64,000 nt of DNA, taken from positions 62,001 through 126,000 of the forward strand of contig NZ_VMDU01000005.1 in assembly GCF_008271465.1 (NCBI RefSeq), read 5' to 3'. Every line of letters starts with the position of its first letter. Within the stretch, counting starts at the first letter, position 1. Both the position numbers and the translations under genes were made by a program. Positions 54,361 through 62,258 of the stretch are shown here, in pieces. The notes beneath the pieces are model-generated. The model was not told the origin of the DNA and ran no database searches. It saw only the letters and a list, made by a program, of their open reading frames with translations. The DNA is from Tabrizicola flagellatus. GTDB taxonomy: Bacteria; Pseudomonadota; Alphaproteobacteria; Rhodobacterales; Rhodobacteraceae.

Positions 54361-55058
54361 CATTTCCGGCCTAGGTATTCCAGCACCTCTGGCGGCGGGT
54401 TGGACAGCAGCATCCCGGTTGCCACCGGAGGATGGACCACGCCGTCGGTAACGAAAGCCAGGCTTCCGCCCAGGGCCCTTGCGTCCTCGGGGTCATGCGT
54501 CACCATCAGGACGAGGGCTCCGGTCTCCTGCGCCACCTCGCGGACCAGAGCCAGCATCTCGGCCCGCAGCGCCGGTCCCAGCGCGGCGAAGGGTTCGTCC
54601 AGCATCAGGATCGGCCGCGCCCGCAGCAGGGCACGGGCAAGTGCCGCGCGGCTGGCCTGCCCGCCGGAAAGCTGAGCCGGGCGCCTTTCCTCCAGGCCGG
54701 CCAGGCCGACCCGGGCCAGCGCCTGCCCGACCCGCGCGCGATCGGCGTCCGACAGGCGCAGGTCCGGCCTGAGACCTAGCCCGGTGTTTTCTGCCACGGT
54801 CAGATGCGGGAACAGGTTCTGGTCCTGGAACAGGATCGTCATCGGCCGCTGACCGGGGGGGACGGGTGCAAGATCCGCGCCCTGCCACAGGACCCGGCCC
54901 GAGGTCGGCGGCAGGAACCCGGCGATCATTGACAGGAGCGTGGATTTTCCCGCCCCGGACGGCCCCATGATCGCGATCAGGCTGCCGGGCTCGGCCTGCC
55001 AGTCGGCGGTCAGGCGGAAACCGGGCTGGGTGAAGGTCAGGCGGTCAAGCTGCAGCAC
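54360..55058 (-). CDS. thiQ: Thiamine ABC transporter ATP-binding protein
   Basis: ATPase of the thiamine/TPP importer. The 232-residue protein has Walker A GPSGAGKS near residue 33, Q-loop FQDQNLFPHLTV, signature LSGGQ near 130, Walker B LMLDEPFAAL and the switch His in VTHDPEDA. The GTG at 55058 is chosen because GGAGG lies 6 nt before it; an in-frame ATG lies 17 codons upstream. It overlaps thiP by 14 nt. The TPP riboswitch of the operon makes the thiamine role firm. Confidence 0.9.
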   Translation of the reverse strand: MLQLDRLTFTQPGFRLTADWQAEPGSLIAIMGPSGAGKSTLLSMIAGFLPPTSGRVLWQGADLAPVPPGQRPMTILFQDQNLFPHLTVAENTGLGLRPDLRLSDADRARVGQALARVGLAGLEERRPAQLSGGQASRAALARALLRARPILMLDEPFAALGPALRAEMLALVREVAQETGALVLMVTHDPEDARALGGSLAFVTDGVVHPPVATGMLLSNPPPEVLEYLGRK

Positions 55059-56592
55059 GGCGGCCTCCGGCGTCGAAAGCCCAGAACAGGGCGAAGGAGA
55101 GGGCGACAAGGATCAGCGCGGCGGCGGCGGCGGCCTCCATCCGGTAGGCGCCGGTCAGCTGGCTGACGACAAGGGGCAGGGTGGCCTGCCGCTCCCCGGC
55201 GAACAGGGCGATGACGCCCAGATCGCCCATCGACAGCGCGGCGGCGATGCCGGCGCCAAAGCCCAGGGGCCGCGCGAGCCGTGGCAGGACAAGCCAGCGC
55301 AGACGGGGCCAGCCGCGCAGGTCGAGGCTGTCGGCCAGCCGGCCGTAGTCCTGATGCAGCGCCCGCGCCTCGGGCAGGAGGATGCGGTAGAGATAGGGCA
55401 GCGACAGGGCGAGGTTGACCAGCACGGTGACCGGCAACGCCAGGGTCATCGGCGGGGCAAAGGGCCGGATCAGAAGGAAAAGGCCGGTGCCGAGGACCAG
55501 GCCCGAGGTCGCCAGCGGCAGCGTGGCCGCCGTCTCGACCCAGAGGCCCGGCCGCCGCGCGGCCGACAGGGCCAGCGCCAGCGCCGCCGCCGTCGCCAGC
55601 ACCGCCGAGACCAGCGCCACGCCGACCGACCGTGCCGCCGCCGGCAGGACCGAGGCAGGCAGGTCCGCGAGCCCCGGCAGGCCCCGCATCAGGACGGCGA
55701 GGAGCGGCAGCGCCAGGAACAGGCCCGTCAGGATCAGCGCCAGCACATCCAGCGCGCGCCGCCAGCCCGGCGGGGCGTCCAGCCGCAGCGGCCGGTCGAG
55801 CCCCGCGCCGAATCCCGCCGGCCGGGTCAGCCCCCAGGCCGCCAGCGCCGCCAGTCCCCCCAGCACCAGCTGCACCCCCGCCAACCCCGCCGCGCGGGCC
55901 AGGTCGAACTCGAAGCGCACCGCCTGATAGATCGCCAGCTCGATCGTGGTGGCCGAGGGGCCGCCGCCCAGGGTCAGGACCACGGCAAAGCTGGTCAGGC
56001 AGATCACCAGGATCACCAGCGCGACCCCCGGCAGCACCTCGCGCAGCATCGGCGCCTCGAGGTGGCGGAAGGTCTCGCGCGGGGGGAAGCCCAGGGATTG
56101 CGCCAGCCGGATGCGCTCGGCCGGGATCGACAGCCAGCCTTGCAGGATCATCCGGGTGGCCAGCGGCAGGTTCAGGAACACATGGGCCAGGACGACGCCG
56201 TGCAGGCCGTAGATCGAGACGGGCGGCAGGTCGAGGGCGGTGAGCGCCTGATTGAGCATGCCGCCCCGACCGAAGACGGCCAGAAGCCCAAGCACCGCGA
56301 CCACCGCCGGCAGAAGGAAGGGCGCGCCCATCAGGGTGATCAGCGCGCCACGGCCGGGAAACTGGCGGCGGGCAAGCGCGCGGGCCACGGGCACGGCCAG
56401 CAGCGTGGAAAAGACCGCCGACAGCACCGCCTGCGTCGCCGAAAAGCGCACCGCCGCCCAGTCGGCCGCACCGAGGGAGATCCCCGTCCCGCGCCAGCCA
56501 ATGGCCAGCAGGGGCGCGATGACCAGCGCCAAGAGGAGGCCCGCCAGAAGGTGCGCGGGCAGGTTCTGGCGAGGCGCAAGCCTCGGCTTCAT
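55045..56592 (-). CDS. thiP: Thiamine ABC transporter permease
   Basis: A 515-residue inner-membrane protein with about twelve helices and two binding-protein-dependent transport domains, each with an EAA-type loop: one near residue 185 (FRHLEAPMLREVLPGVALV) and one near 430 (SLDLRGWPRLRWLVLPRLARPLG). The fused two-domain form is typical of ThiP/FbpB permeases. The ATG at 56592 begins MKPRLAPRQNLPAH. Confidence 0.92.
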   Translation of the reverse strand: MKPRLAPRQNLPAHLLAGLLLALVIAPLLAIGWRGTGISLGAADWAAVRFSATQAVLSAVFSTLLAVPVARALARRQFPGRGALITLMGAPFLLPAVVAVLGLLAVFGRGGMLNQALTALDLPPVSIYGLHGVVLAHVFLNLPLATRMILQGWLSIPAERIRLAQSLGFPPRETFRHLEAPMLREVLPGVALVILVICLTSFAVVLTLGGGPSATTIELAIYQAVRFEFDLARAAGLAGVQLVLGGLAALAAWGLTRPAGFGAGLDRPLRLDAPPGWRRALDVLALILTGLFLALPLLAVLMRGLPGLADLPASVLPAAARSVGVALVSAVLATAAALALALSAARRPGLWVETAATLPLATSGLVLGTGLFLLIRPFAPPMTLALPVTVLVNLALSLPYLYRILLPEARALHQDYGRLADSLDLRGWPRLRWLVLPRLARPLGFGAGIAAALSMGDLGVIALFAGERQATLPLVVSQLTGAYRMEAAAAAALILVALSFALFWAFDAGGRRAAA

Positions 56593-56614
56593 CGGGCAGG
56601 CCCCCCACCCCCAT

Positions 56615-56637
56615 CCCCTCCCCACGAGGGGGAGGGG
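56615..56637. terminator. Intercistronic hairpin between thiB and thiP
   Basis: CCCCTCCCC-ACGAG-GGGGAGGGG, a perfect 9 bp stem without a T-tract, fills most of the 76 nt gap. It may cause partial termination or protect the 3′ end of the thiB message, so that binding protein exceeds permease. Confidence 0.55.
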
Positions 56638-56668
56638 AGGCGCGGGGGGATCGGGCGCGCGACTCCGG

Positions 56669-57652
56669 TCACTTCGCCAGTGCCGTGCGCCATTCGGCCA
56701 GCGCCGGGTCGCGGGCGGCCTGGGCCTCTTCCGGCGTCATCAGGAGCGACTTCGCCGGTCGGAAGGCGTCGAAGCCCTCGGGCAGGCCGGCTGCCGGGGT
56801 GACGGCGGGATACATCCAGTTGGTCTGGGGGATCGCCGACTGGAAGGCCTCGGTCAGCATGAAGGCGAGGAAGCGGTCCGCAAGCTCCGGCTGGTCGGTC
56901 GCGGCCAGTTTGCCGGCGACCTCGATCTGGAGGTAATGGCCTTCGTCGAACAGGGCCGCGGCCTTGCTGTCGTCCTTCTCCGCGATCAGGTGGTAGGCGG
57001 GCGAGGTGGTGTAGGACAGGACCATGTCGGCCTCGCCTTCCAGGAACAGGCCATAGGCCTCGGACCAGCCGGGGGTGACGGTGACGACATTGTCGGCCAG
57101 GCCCTGCCAGATTTCAGCAGCGCGGTCGCCGTAGGCCGCCTTGACCCAGAGGAGAAGCCCGAGCCCGGGGGTCGAGGAGCGGGGATCCTGGATCACGATC
57201 TTCAGGTCCGAGGCGGCCAGCGCCTCGAAGGTCCTCGGCGGCTCGGGCAGGCGGGTCCGGTCGTGGACGAAGGCGAACCAGCCCCAGTCGTAGGGCAGGA
57301 ACAGGGGATCGGCGACCTCCACCGGCAGGTCGAGTTGCGGCGTATGGCCATGCGGGGCGAACAGCCCGGTCGCGGCGGCGGCCGCCGTCAGGCTGGTGTC
57401 GAGGCCAAGGACGACATCGGCCTCGGAGGCCGCGCCTTCCAGCTGGACGCGCGCAAGAAGCGCCGCGCCATCCCCCGCCGGGACGAAGCGCAGGTCGCAG
57501 GCGCAGGTTTCCTCGAAGGCCTTCTCGATCGCGGGGCCGGGGCCCCATTCCGAGGTGAAGCTGTCGTAGGTCAGGACGGTGAGAACGGGCGTTTCGGCCA
57601 GCGCCTGCGTGGCGATGGTCAGAAGGCCCGCAGCAAGGAGATGTCTTTTCAT
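56669..57652 (-). CDS. thiB: Thiamine-binding periplasmic protein
   Basis: Substrate-binding protein that delivers thiamine to ThiPQ. The 327-residue precursor begins MKRHLLAAGLLTIATQALAETP, a signal peptide with an ALA site. The family pattern follows: VLTVLTYDSFTSEWGPGPAIEKAFEETCACDLRFV near residue 24, PYDWGWFAFVHDRT near 120, and WMYPAVTPAAGLPEGF near 285. ATG at 57652 is chosen over the one just before it because GGAG then sits at proper spacing. First gene of the operon. Confidence 0.93.
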   Translation of the reverse strand: MKRHLLAAGLLTIATQALAETPVLTVLTYDSFTSEWGPGPAIEKAFEETCACDLRFVPAGDGAALLARVQLEGAASEADVVLGLDTSLTAAAAATGLFAPHGHTPQLDLPVEVADPLFLPYDWGWFAFVHDRTRLPEPPRTFEALAASDLKIVIQDPRSSTPGLGLLLWVKAAYGDRAAEIWQGLADNVVTVTPGWSEAYGLFLEGEADMVLSYTTSPAYHLIAEKDDSKAAALFDEGHYLQIEVAGKLAATDQPELADRFLAFMLTEAFQSAIPQTNWMYPAVTPAAGLPEGFDAFRPAKSLLMTPEEAQAARDPALAEWRTALAK

Positions 57653-57700
57653 CATCTTCTCCATGGTGCGACGGAACGGTCGGGGATGGAGAAGCCCATG

Positions 57701-57783
57701 CACCTTCCCTCCGCCGGTATGATCCGGTTCAGGTTCGACGGGTTCGCTTGCGCATCTCAGCCCGTTGCCGGGCACCCCGAGGT
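57701..57783 (-). promoter_or_regulatory. TPP (THI-box) riboswitch
   Basis: On the minus strand: GGGGTGCCC, GGCTGAGAT, ACCCGTCGAACCTGAACCGG, then a GGCGGAGGGAAGGTG end, all the conserved TPP-aptamer blocks in order. It lies 49 nt upstream of thiB and would shut the importer genes when TPP is plentiful. Confidence 0.95.
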
Positions 57784-57790
57784 AGGGCCG

Positions 57791-57818
57791 ACCTTACGGC
57801 ATTCGGCGGCGGGCGCAA
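57791..57818 (-). promoter_or_regulatory. thiBPQ promoter
   Basis: On the minus strand: -35 TTGCGC, a 16 bp spacer and -10 TAAGGT. Transcription would start right at the 5′ end of the riboswitch, which supports the call. Confidence 0.55.
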
Positions 57819-57843
57819 GGGGCGAGGGTGGCGCCCGGCGGCT

Positions 57844-57899
57844 GGCGTCGGATGCCTCCGGCGGGAGTATTTGGAAAAGGGCAAGAGCAGGGGCCGGGG
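57844..57899 (+). repeat. Interspersed repeat, GGCGGGAGTATTTGG family, copy 4
   Basis: GGCGTCGG, CCTCCGGCGGGAGTATTTGG, AAAAGGGCAAGAGC and a G/C-only tail, close to the copy at 18751–18803 in inverse orientation. It abuts the end of the two-domain glycosyltransferase gene. Confidence 0.75.
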
Positions 57900-59690
57900 T
57901 CAGTCGCGGCGCAGGAACAGCGTGCCGTTCGGTTCGCCGGTCTCGTCCTCGGCGAAGCCCAGGGCGGCGAGGGCGGGGGTCAGTTTCGCGCGCGCGGCGG
58001 TGACCTCGGAAGGGTCGAGGAAGGGGATGAGGATGCGGCGCAGGCCTGCGAGGGCGGGTTCGGGCAGCGCCTCGGGCGGCAGGAGCGGGCCGGAGAGGCG
58101 CAGGACCTCGGGCCGGGTCTCGGCCAGAAGGCGATGCAGGCCCGACCAGATGCCTTCGGGGTTCAGCGTGGCCTGCGACCAGGAAAGGCCCGCGGTGTCG
58201 GGAAAGTTCAGCGCGGCGATGCGCCGCGAGAGGAGGAGGAGCGAGGGGCGTTCCTCGTGGATCGTGATGCGCAGGTCGGGCATGGCGGCCCGGGCGCGCA
58301 GCGCGACAAAGCCGATGCCGGCATCCAGATCCAGGAGACTGGAACAACCGTTCACAAATCCCGCGATGTTGCGGGCATGGCGGCGGTCGAACTTTCCCGA
58401 CCTGATCACCTCCAGCGCGGCGGCGGTGAAGACGCGGGGGTCGAGTGGGAGCTTCAGGCCCTGGTTTTCCACCAGCTCCAGCGGAATGTCCTGCGTGAGG
58501 TCGGCCGAACCCGAGACATAGGGCGAGGCAAAGGGAGAGCCCCAGCCGGGCGGCGGCGGGGTGCGGCGGACCTCTTTCGGCTGGGCGTTGCGGCGCTGTT
58601 CCAGTTTCGTCTGGACCGCCTTCACCGCTTCGGGGTCACGGGGTTTCGGCGGCTTGGCCACGACTTGGCTGATCGGCACGTTCGAGGCGGCTTCCAGATT
58701 GGCGACATAAGCGAGGTAATCGGGCGACTGGCGGTATTCGGCCAGCCGCGCCTCGGCCCGGTCATGGGCGGCCTCGTGCAGGCGGCGCACCTCGGGATCG
58801 GACAGCAGCGCGGCCATGATCTCGGCCCGGCGCGCGCGGTGGCGGAAGATGCGGGTGTCCTCGACCTCGTTGCGGTCCTGGAGCGACCAGTAGTCGGCGT
58901 TGTACTTGTCCTTCTTCAGGTTCGCGTTGCCGCGGAACTTGCGCAGGGAATAGGCGGCCATCGACTTGATGGCATAGTGGTTGATCTGCCCCCAGTCGTA
59001 GCCCACGGTCCGGCGGATCGACCGCCAGCCGCGGAATTTGAACCATTCCTCCAGCGGGCGGCCCGAGCCGTTCACCCACAGCACGCTTTCGGGATAGTCG
59101 GTGTCCTTGTGCTGCGACTTGATGATCGGGCGGTGCATGCCCAGTCGCAGGTATTTCGGATCGAACTTCAGCAGCGTCTTGGTGCCCCAGCCCTTGTTCC
59201 AGAACTCGGGCGCGGCGCGGGTGAACTGTTCGGTGATGGGCTCGCGCGACCAGTCGCGGATGCCCGAGGAGCCGAAGATGCGCCAGGTCAGCACCATGGC
59301 CTGGGCATTCATCGCGTTCAGGTCGGCCACCAGCCCGTCCAGCGTGCCCGAGGGGTGGTTGATGACCATGAACTCGTCGGCGTCCAGCACCAGAAGCCAG
59401 TCGGAGTTGATGATCAGCTCTTCCTCGGCCGCGGCCTTCAGCATCGAGGGATGCGGCTTCATTCCTTCGGGGATCACGTTGTCGCGGTGGTGGACGCCGA
59501 TGTCCAGCGCCTCGAGCCGTTTCAACAGGTCGTCGGTGCCATCCGAACAATCGTTCGTATAGACCATGATCTCGGTGAAGCCGAGCGCGAGGTGATGCGC
59601 GACCCATTCCACCACGGTCGGGCCTTCGTCCTTCATGGTGGACAGCGCCACCAGCGACCCATGCGGGCTGGTCTGGCGGGTGAAGTTCAT
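57900..59690 (-). CDS. Two-domain protein: glycosyltransferase (GT2/GT92-like) plus methyltransferase-like domain
   Basis: A 596-residue protein. Residues 1–300 are a glycosyltransferase-2-like domain: VALSTMKDEGPTVVEWVAHH near 15, YTNDCSDGTDDLL, and LLVLDADEFMVI near 105 (DxD). A charged linker follows. Residues about 410–596 resemble a SAM-binding fold, SSLLDLDAGIGFVALRARAAM near 447, where the usual DLGAG has become DLDAG. It may be a degenerate FkbM-like methyltransferase. It overlaps the next glycosyltransferase gene by 4 nt. Confidence 0.75.
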   Translation of the reverse strand: MNFTRQTSPHGSLVALSTMKDEGPTVVEWVAHHLALGFTEIMVYTNDCSDGTDDLLKRLEALDIGVHHRDNVIPEGMKPHPSMLKAAAEEELIINSDWLLVLDADEFMVINHPSGTLDGLVADLNAMNAQAMVLTWRIFGSSGIRDWSREPITEQFTRAAPEFWNKGWGTKTLLKFDPKYLRLGMHRPIIKSQHKDTDYPESVLWVNGSGRPLEEWFKFRGWRSIRRTVGYDWGQINHYAIKSMAAYSLRKFRGNANLKKDKYNADYWSLQDRNEVEDTRIFRHRARRAEIMAALLSDPEVRRLHEAAHDRAEARLAEYRQSPDYLAYVANLEAASNVPISQVVAKPPKPRDPEAVKAVQTKLEQRRNAQPKEVRRTPPPPGWGSPFASPYVSGSADLTQDIPLELVENQGLKLPLDPRVFTAAALEVIRSGKFDRRHARNIAGFVNGCSSLLDLDAGIGFVALRARAAMPDLRITIHEERPSLLLLSRRIAALNFPDTAGLSWSQATLNPEGIWSGLHRLLAETRPEVLRLSGPLLPPEALPEPALAGLRRILIPFLDPSEVTAARAKLTPALAALGFAEDETGEPNGTLFLRRD

Positions 59691-60499
59691 TCGTCCAGGG
59701 CGGCGGAGGGGTCGATTTCCAGCTTCTCGCACATCCGCGCGATGTAGCTGCCCTTCAAGGGCGGGTTCTTGCGCCACCAGGGCCGCGCCGCGTTGGTGTA
59801 GATGTGGACCGAGAGGGTGGCGTCGGTGAAATGGCCTTCCACGTTGGAATGGGGGTCGTAGAAGACATCGTTCAGCTGGAAGGGCACGGGGTAAAGCGTG
59901 TCGGCGGTCATCGCCTTGTCGATATCGCCCGTGACCTGCGCGAAATGGGTGAAGGCCTGCGGGCCGAAGGCGGTGCGTTCGGTGTGATAGATGCGGACGG
60001 CTTTCGGCAGCGAACGATCGAGCTTGTCCATCTTGCGGCGCTGCTTGTTGCCCCACCAGGCCGGGTAGTCGGGCAGGTTGTCGTAATAGTCGAGCAGGCT
60101 TTCGATCAGCCGCCCGGTCTGCGGCATCGCCACAACGCCGCAGTTCAGCGCGCCCCGCATACCGTGGCCGGCGTAGATGTGCTCCTGCCCTTCCGGGAAG
60201 GGGCGGTGGCAGAAGGCGTCGCAGTCGATCCAGATCGCGCCGGTCTTCTGGATCATCTTGTAGCGGAAGACGTTGGACAGGAACGAGGCCGAGGTCTCGG
60301 CAACGATCGCGCGGTCGATCTCCATGATTTCCGAGGCCGGGCGGACCTCGACCCCCTCGGGCACGTTGCGCACCTTGTCGGTGCAATACAGCGTCACCGG
60401 ATGGCCCATCACCAGATGCGACTTCAGGCAGAGCTGGTTGATGTAGTGCAGGCTTTCGCCAATCCAGAGCGATGCGACGGGGCGGCGGTTCAGGTCCAT
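59687..60499 (-). CDS. DXD-type glycosyltransferase (Gly_transf_sug-like)
   Basis: A 270-residue protein with SLWIGESLHYINQLCLKSHLVMGHPVTLY at the N-terminus, RYKMIQKTGAIWIDCDAFCHRPF near residues 80–103 containing the DxD motif (DCD), and a long region with NVEGHFTDATLSVHIYTNAARPWW. It resembles glycosyltransferases with the sugar-binding DXD domain. Acceptor and donor are unknown. It sits between the two other glycosyltransferase genes on the same strand, 18 nt after the first. Confidence 0.75.
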   Translation of the reverse strand: MDLNRRPVASLWIGESLHYINQLCLKSHLVMGHPVTLYCTDKVRNVPEGVEVRPASEIMEIDRAIVAETSASFLSNVFRYKMIQKTGAIWIDCDAFCHRPFPEGQEHIYAGHGMRGALNCGVVAMPQTGRLIESLLDYYDNLPDYPAWWGNKQRRKMDKLDRSLPKAVRIYHTERTAFGPQAFTHFAQVTGDIDKAMTADTLYPVPFQLNDVFYDPHSNVEGHFTDATLSVHIYTNAARPWWRKNPPLKGSYIARMCEKLEIDPSAALDE

Positions 60500-60517
60500 G
60501 GGCTGTCCTTCAGGCGG

Positions 60518-61432
60518 TCAGAAGACCGAGGCGAAACGTTCGGGCAGGCGGTAGAGCGCCTTCGTGCGCCCGCCGCCGAAGAAGGTGATCTTGCCGTCGT
60601 GCAGGTGCTGCTGTTCCTCGATCATGCGCTTGCGGAACTCGGGCAGCTCGGCGTCCTCGCGTTCGGCGACGCCCTTGGACAGCTTGAGGAAGGTTTCCAG
60701 ATCCTTGCCCCAGGCCTTGCCCACCTCTTTCGGGTCGCGGTCTCCGGCCATGATCGCGCGCATGTCCTTGCGGCCGGCGAGGCGTTCCGTGACCATGTCG
60801 TAGTCGAAGAAGCGCAGGTGGATCAGGTAGAGATGCGGGTCCAGCACGCGCGGCTGGTGGCTGTTCGCGTGCCCGCCGACGGTAAAGCCGGTTTCCTTCC
60901 GCAACACGCAGGGCTTGGCATAGTTGGCATTGGCGCGGAACACCCTGCGACGCGACAGGATCGGGGCGTCGTCGGACAGGGGCTCGGGCTCGGCCTCGGG
61001 GTTGTGGACCAGCTCGATCCCGAAGGGGCAGAGCGAGGCCGGCGTGCGTCTGGGGTGGGTGTAACGGCCGAGGTAGGTGACGAGGTCGGGGGCCACGGCG
61101 GGATCGACGATCACCACCTCGTCCACGTCGCTGACGATGAACCAGTTGTAATAGCGCAGCATCCCGGCCGAGAACTGGCTGTTGATCGACCAGCGCCGCC
61201 GTTCCATCCGCCACAGGGTCGGGTCGCGCGGCAGGCGGATGACATTGGCGCCCTCGCAGATGCGGTCATGTTCGGGATCGCCGCCGTGCGACAGGATGTA
61301 GAGATGTTCCCGCCCGAACTGCCGGCCATAGTAATCGACCCAGCGGCGCAGGAAGTAATAGTCCTTGTAGACCATGGTCATGGCCCCGGCCGGCTTCTTG
61401 GTCGGATCGAGCGTGGCGGGGGCGTCGGACAT
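60518..61432 (-). CDS. Glycosyltransferase family 2-like protein
   Basis: A 304-residue protein and paralogue of the gene at 41342. Shared segments include FLRRWVDYYGRQFGREHLYILSHGGDPEHDRI, WFIVSDVDEVVIVDP (DxD near residue 92), NANYAKPCV and the C-terminus ALYRLPERFASVF. The ATG at 61432 follows AGGA at good spacing. First gene of the three-gene glycosyltransferase operon. Confidence 0.82.
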   Translation of the reverse strand: MSDAPATLDPTKKPAGAMTMVYKDYYFLRRWVDYYGRQFGREHLYILSHGGDPEHDRICEGANVIRLPRDPTLWRMERRRWSINSQFSAGMLRYYNWFIVSDVDEVVIVDPAVAPDLVTYLGRYTHPRRTPASLCPFGIELVHNPEAEPEPLSDDAPILSRRRVFRANANYAKPCVLRKETGFTVGGHANSHQPRVLDPHLYLIHLRFFDYDMVTERLAGRKDMRAIMAGDRDPKEVGKAWGKDLETFLKLSKGVAEREDAELPEFRKRMIEEQQHLHDGKITFFGGGRTKALYRLPERFASVF

Positions 61433-61484
61433 CTGGCTTTCCTGGACCTGCGGGGCGGACGGTATCACGCGGATTCGCGGGCTT

Positions 61485-62189
61485 TCAAGCCGGGGGGCTG
61501 CGGCGCCCCTCGACCCGCAGGCGCGCGATGAAGTCGCGCAGCAGCGGCACGCGGCGGGGACGGAAGCTTTCGTCGGTCAGGGCGACCCGGTCCATCTGCT
61601 GCACCTTGAAGCGACGGAAATCCTGGCGCAGGCAGCAGAAGGCCAGGCACTGCACCTCGCGGTCGAGGAACACGGTGCCCAAGGGCCAGATCCGCCGTTC
61701 TGTCACCGCGCCGGAGAGGTCGCGGTAGGCGATGTCCAGCGCGCGCTCCTCCCAGGCGGCCTCGCGCAGGGTCTGCATGTGCGGCGGCAGGGGGGCGCGG
61801 CGGTCGAAACGGTAGGTCTGGGTCACCGCGTGGATCGCCTGGCGCTGCACCCGGTCGGGCAGGGTGGCGATGATCTTGGCCTGGGCCTGGGCGGCGGCCC
61901 GCGCCAGCGCCGGATCGCCCGCCATGGTCACTTCGGCCAGGCCGAGGACCAGCGCCTCGACCTCCAGCCGGGTGAACATCTGCGGCAGCAGCGCCGGGTC
62001 CTCGGTCAGCGTATAGCCCGCCCCGGCCGCGCCGTCGATCAGCGCCCCCGCCGCCCGCAAGGCGCCGATGTCGCGGTAGAGCGTGCGCTCGGACACGCCC
62101 GTCTCCTCGGCCAGCCGGGCGGCGGTGACGGGCTGCGGCAGCATCCGGAAGGCATCCAGCAGGCGGAACAGGCGGTCGGACTTGGGCAT
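61485..62189 (-). CDS. YafY-type helix-turn-helix/WYL transcriptional regulator
   Basis: A 234-residue protein. Residues 1–60 form an HTH_11 domain (DRLFRLLDAFRMLPQPVTAARLAEETGVSERTLYRDIGALRAAG). After residue 130 comes a WYL-type domain (LDIAYRDLSGAVTERRIWPLGTVFLDREVQCLAF). WYL domains sense small molecules or nucleic acids. It diverges from the GST gene 69 nt away; the gap holds a tandem CTGACAGG repeat that is its likely operator. Confidence 0.9.
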   Translation of the reverse strand: MPKSDRLFRLLDAFRMLPQPVTAARLAEETGVSERTLYRDIGALRAAGALIDGAAGAGYTLTEDPALLPQMFTRLEVEALVLGLAEVTMAGDPALARAAAQAQAKIIATLPDRVQRQAIHAVTQTYRFDRRAPLPPHMQTLREAAWEERALDIAYRDLSGAVTERRIWPLGTVFLDREVQCLAFCCLRQDFRRFKVQQMDRVALTDESFRPRRVPLLRDFIARLRVEGRRSPPA

Positions 62190-62195
62190 GGACTA

Positions 62196-62213
62196 CTGAC
62201 AGGTTCTGACAGG
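62196..62213. promoter_or_regulatory. Tandem CTGACAGG operator
   Basis: CTGACAGG occurs twice with a 2 nt gap, a 10 bp period, so both copies face the same side of the helix. It lies just upstream of the WYL regulator start and opposite the GST gene. Confidence 0.6.
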
Positions 62214-62258
62214 AGGCGAAGCCTATACCGGAGGCATCAGCCAGCAAAGGAGAGAAAG

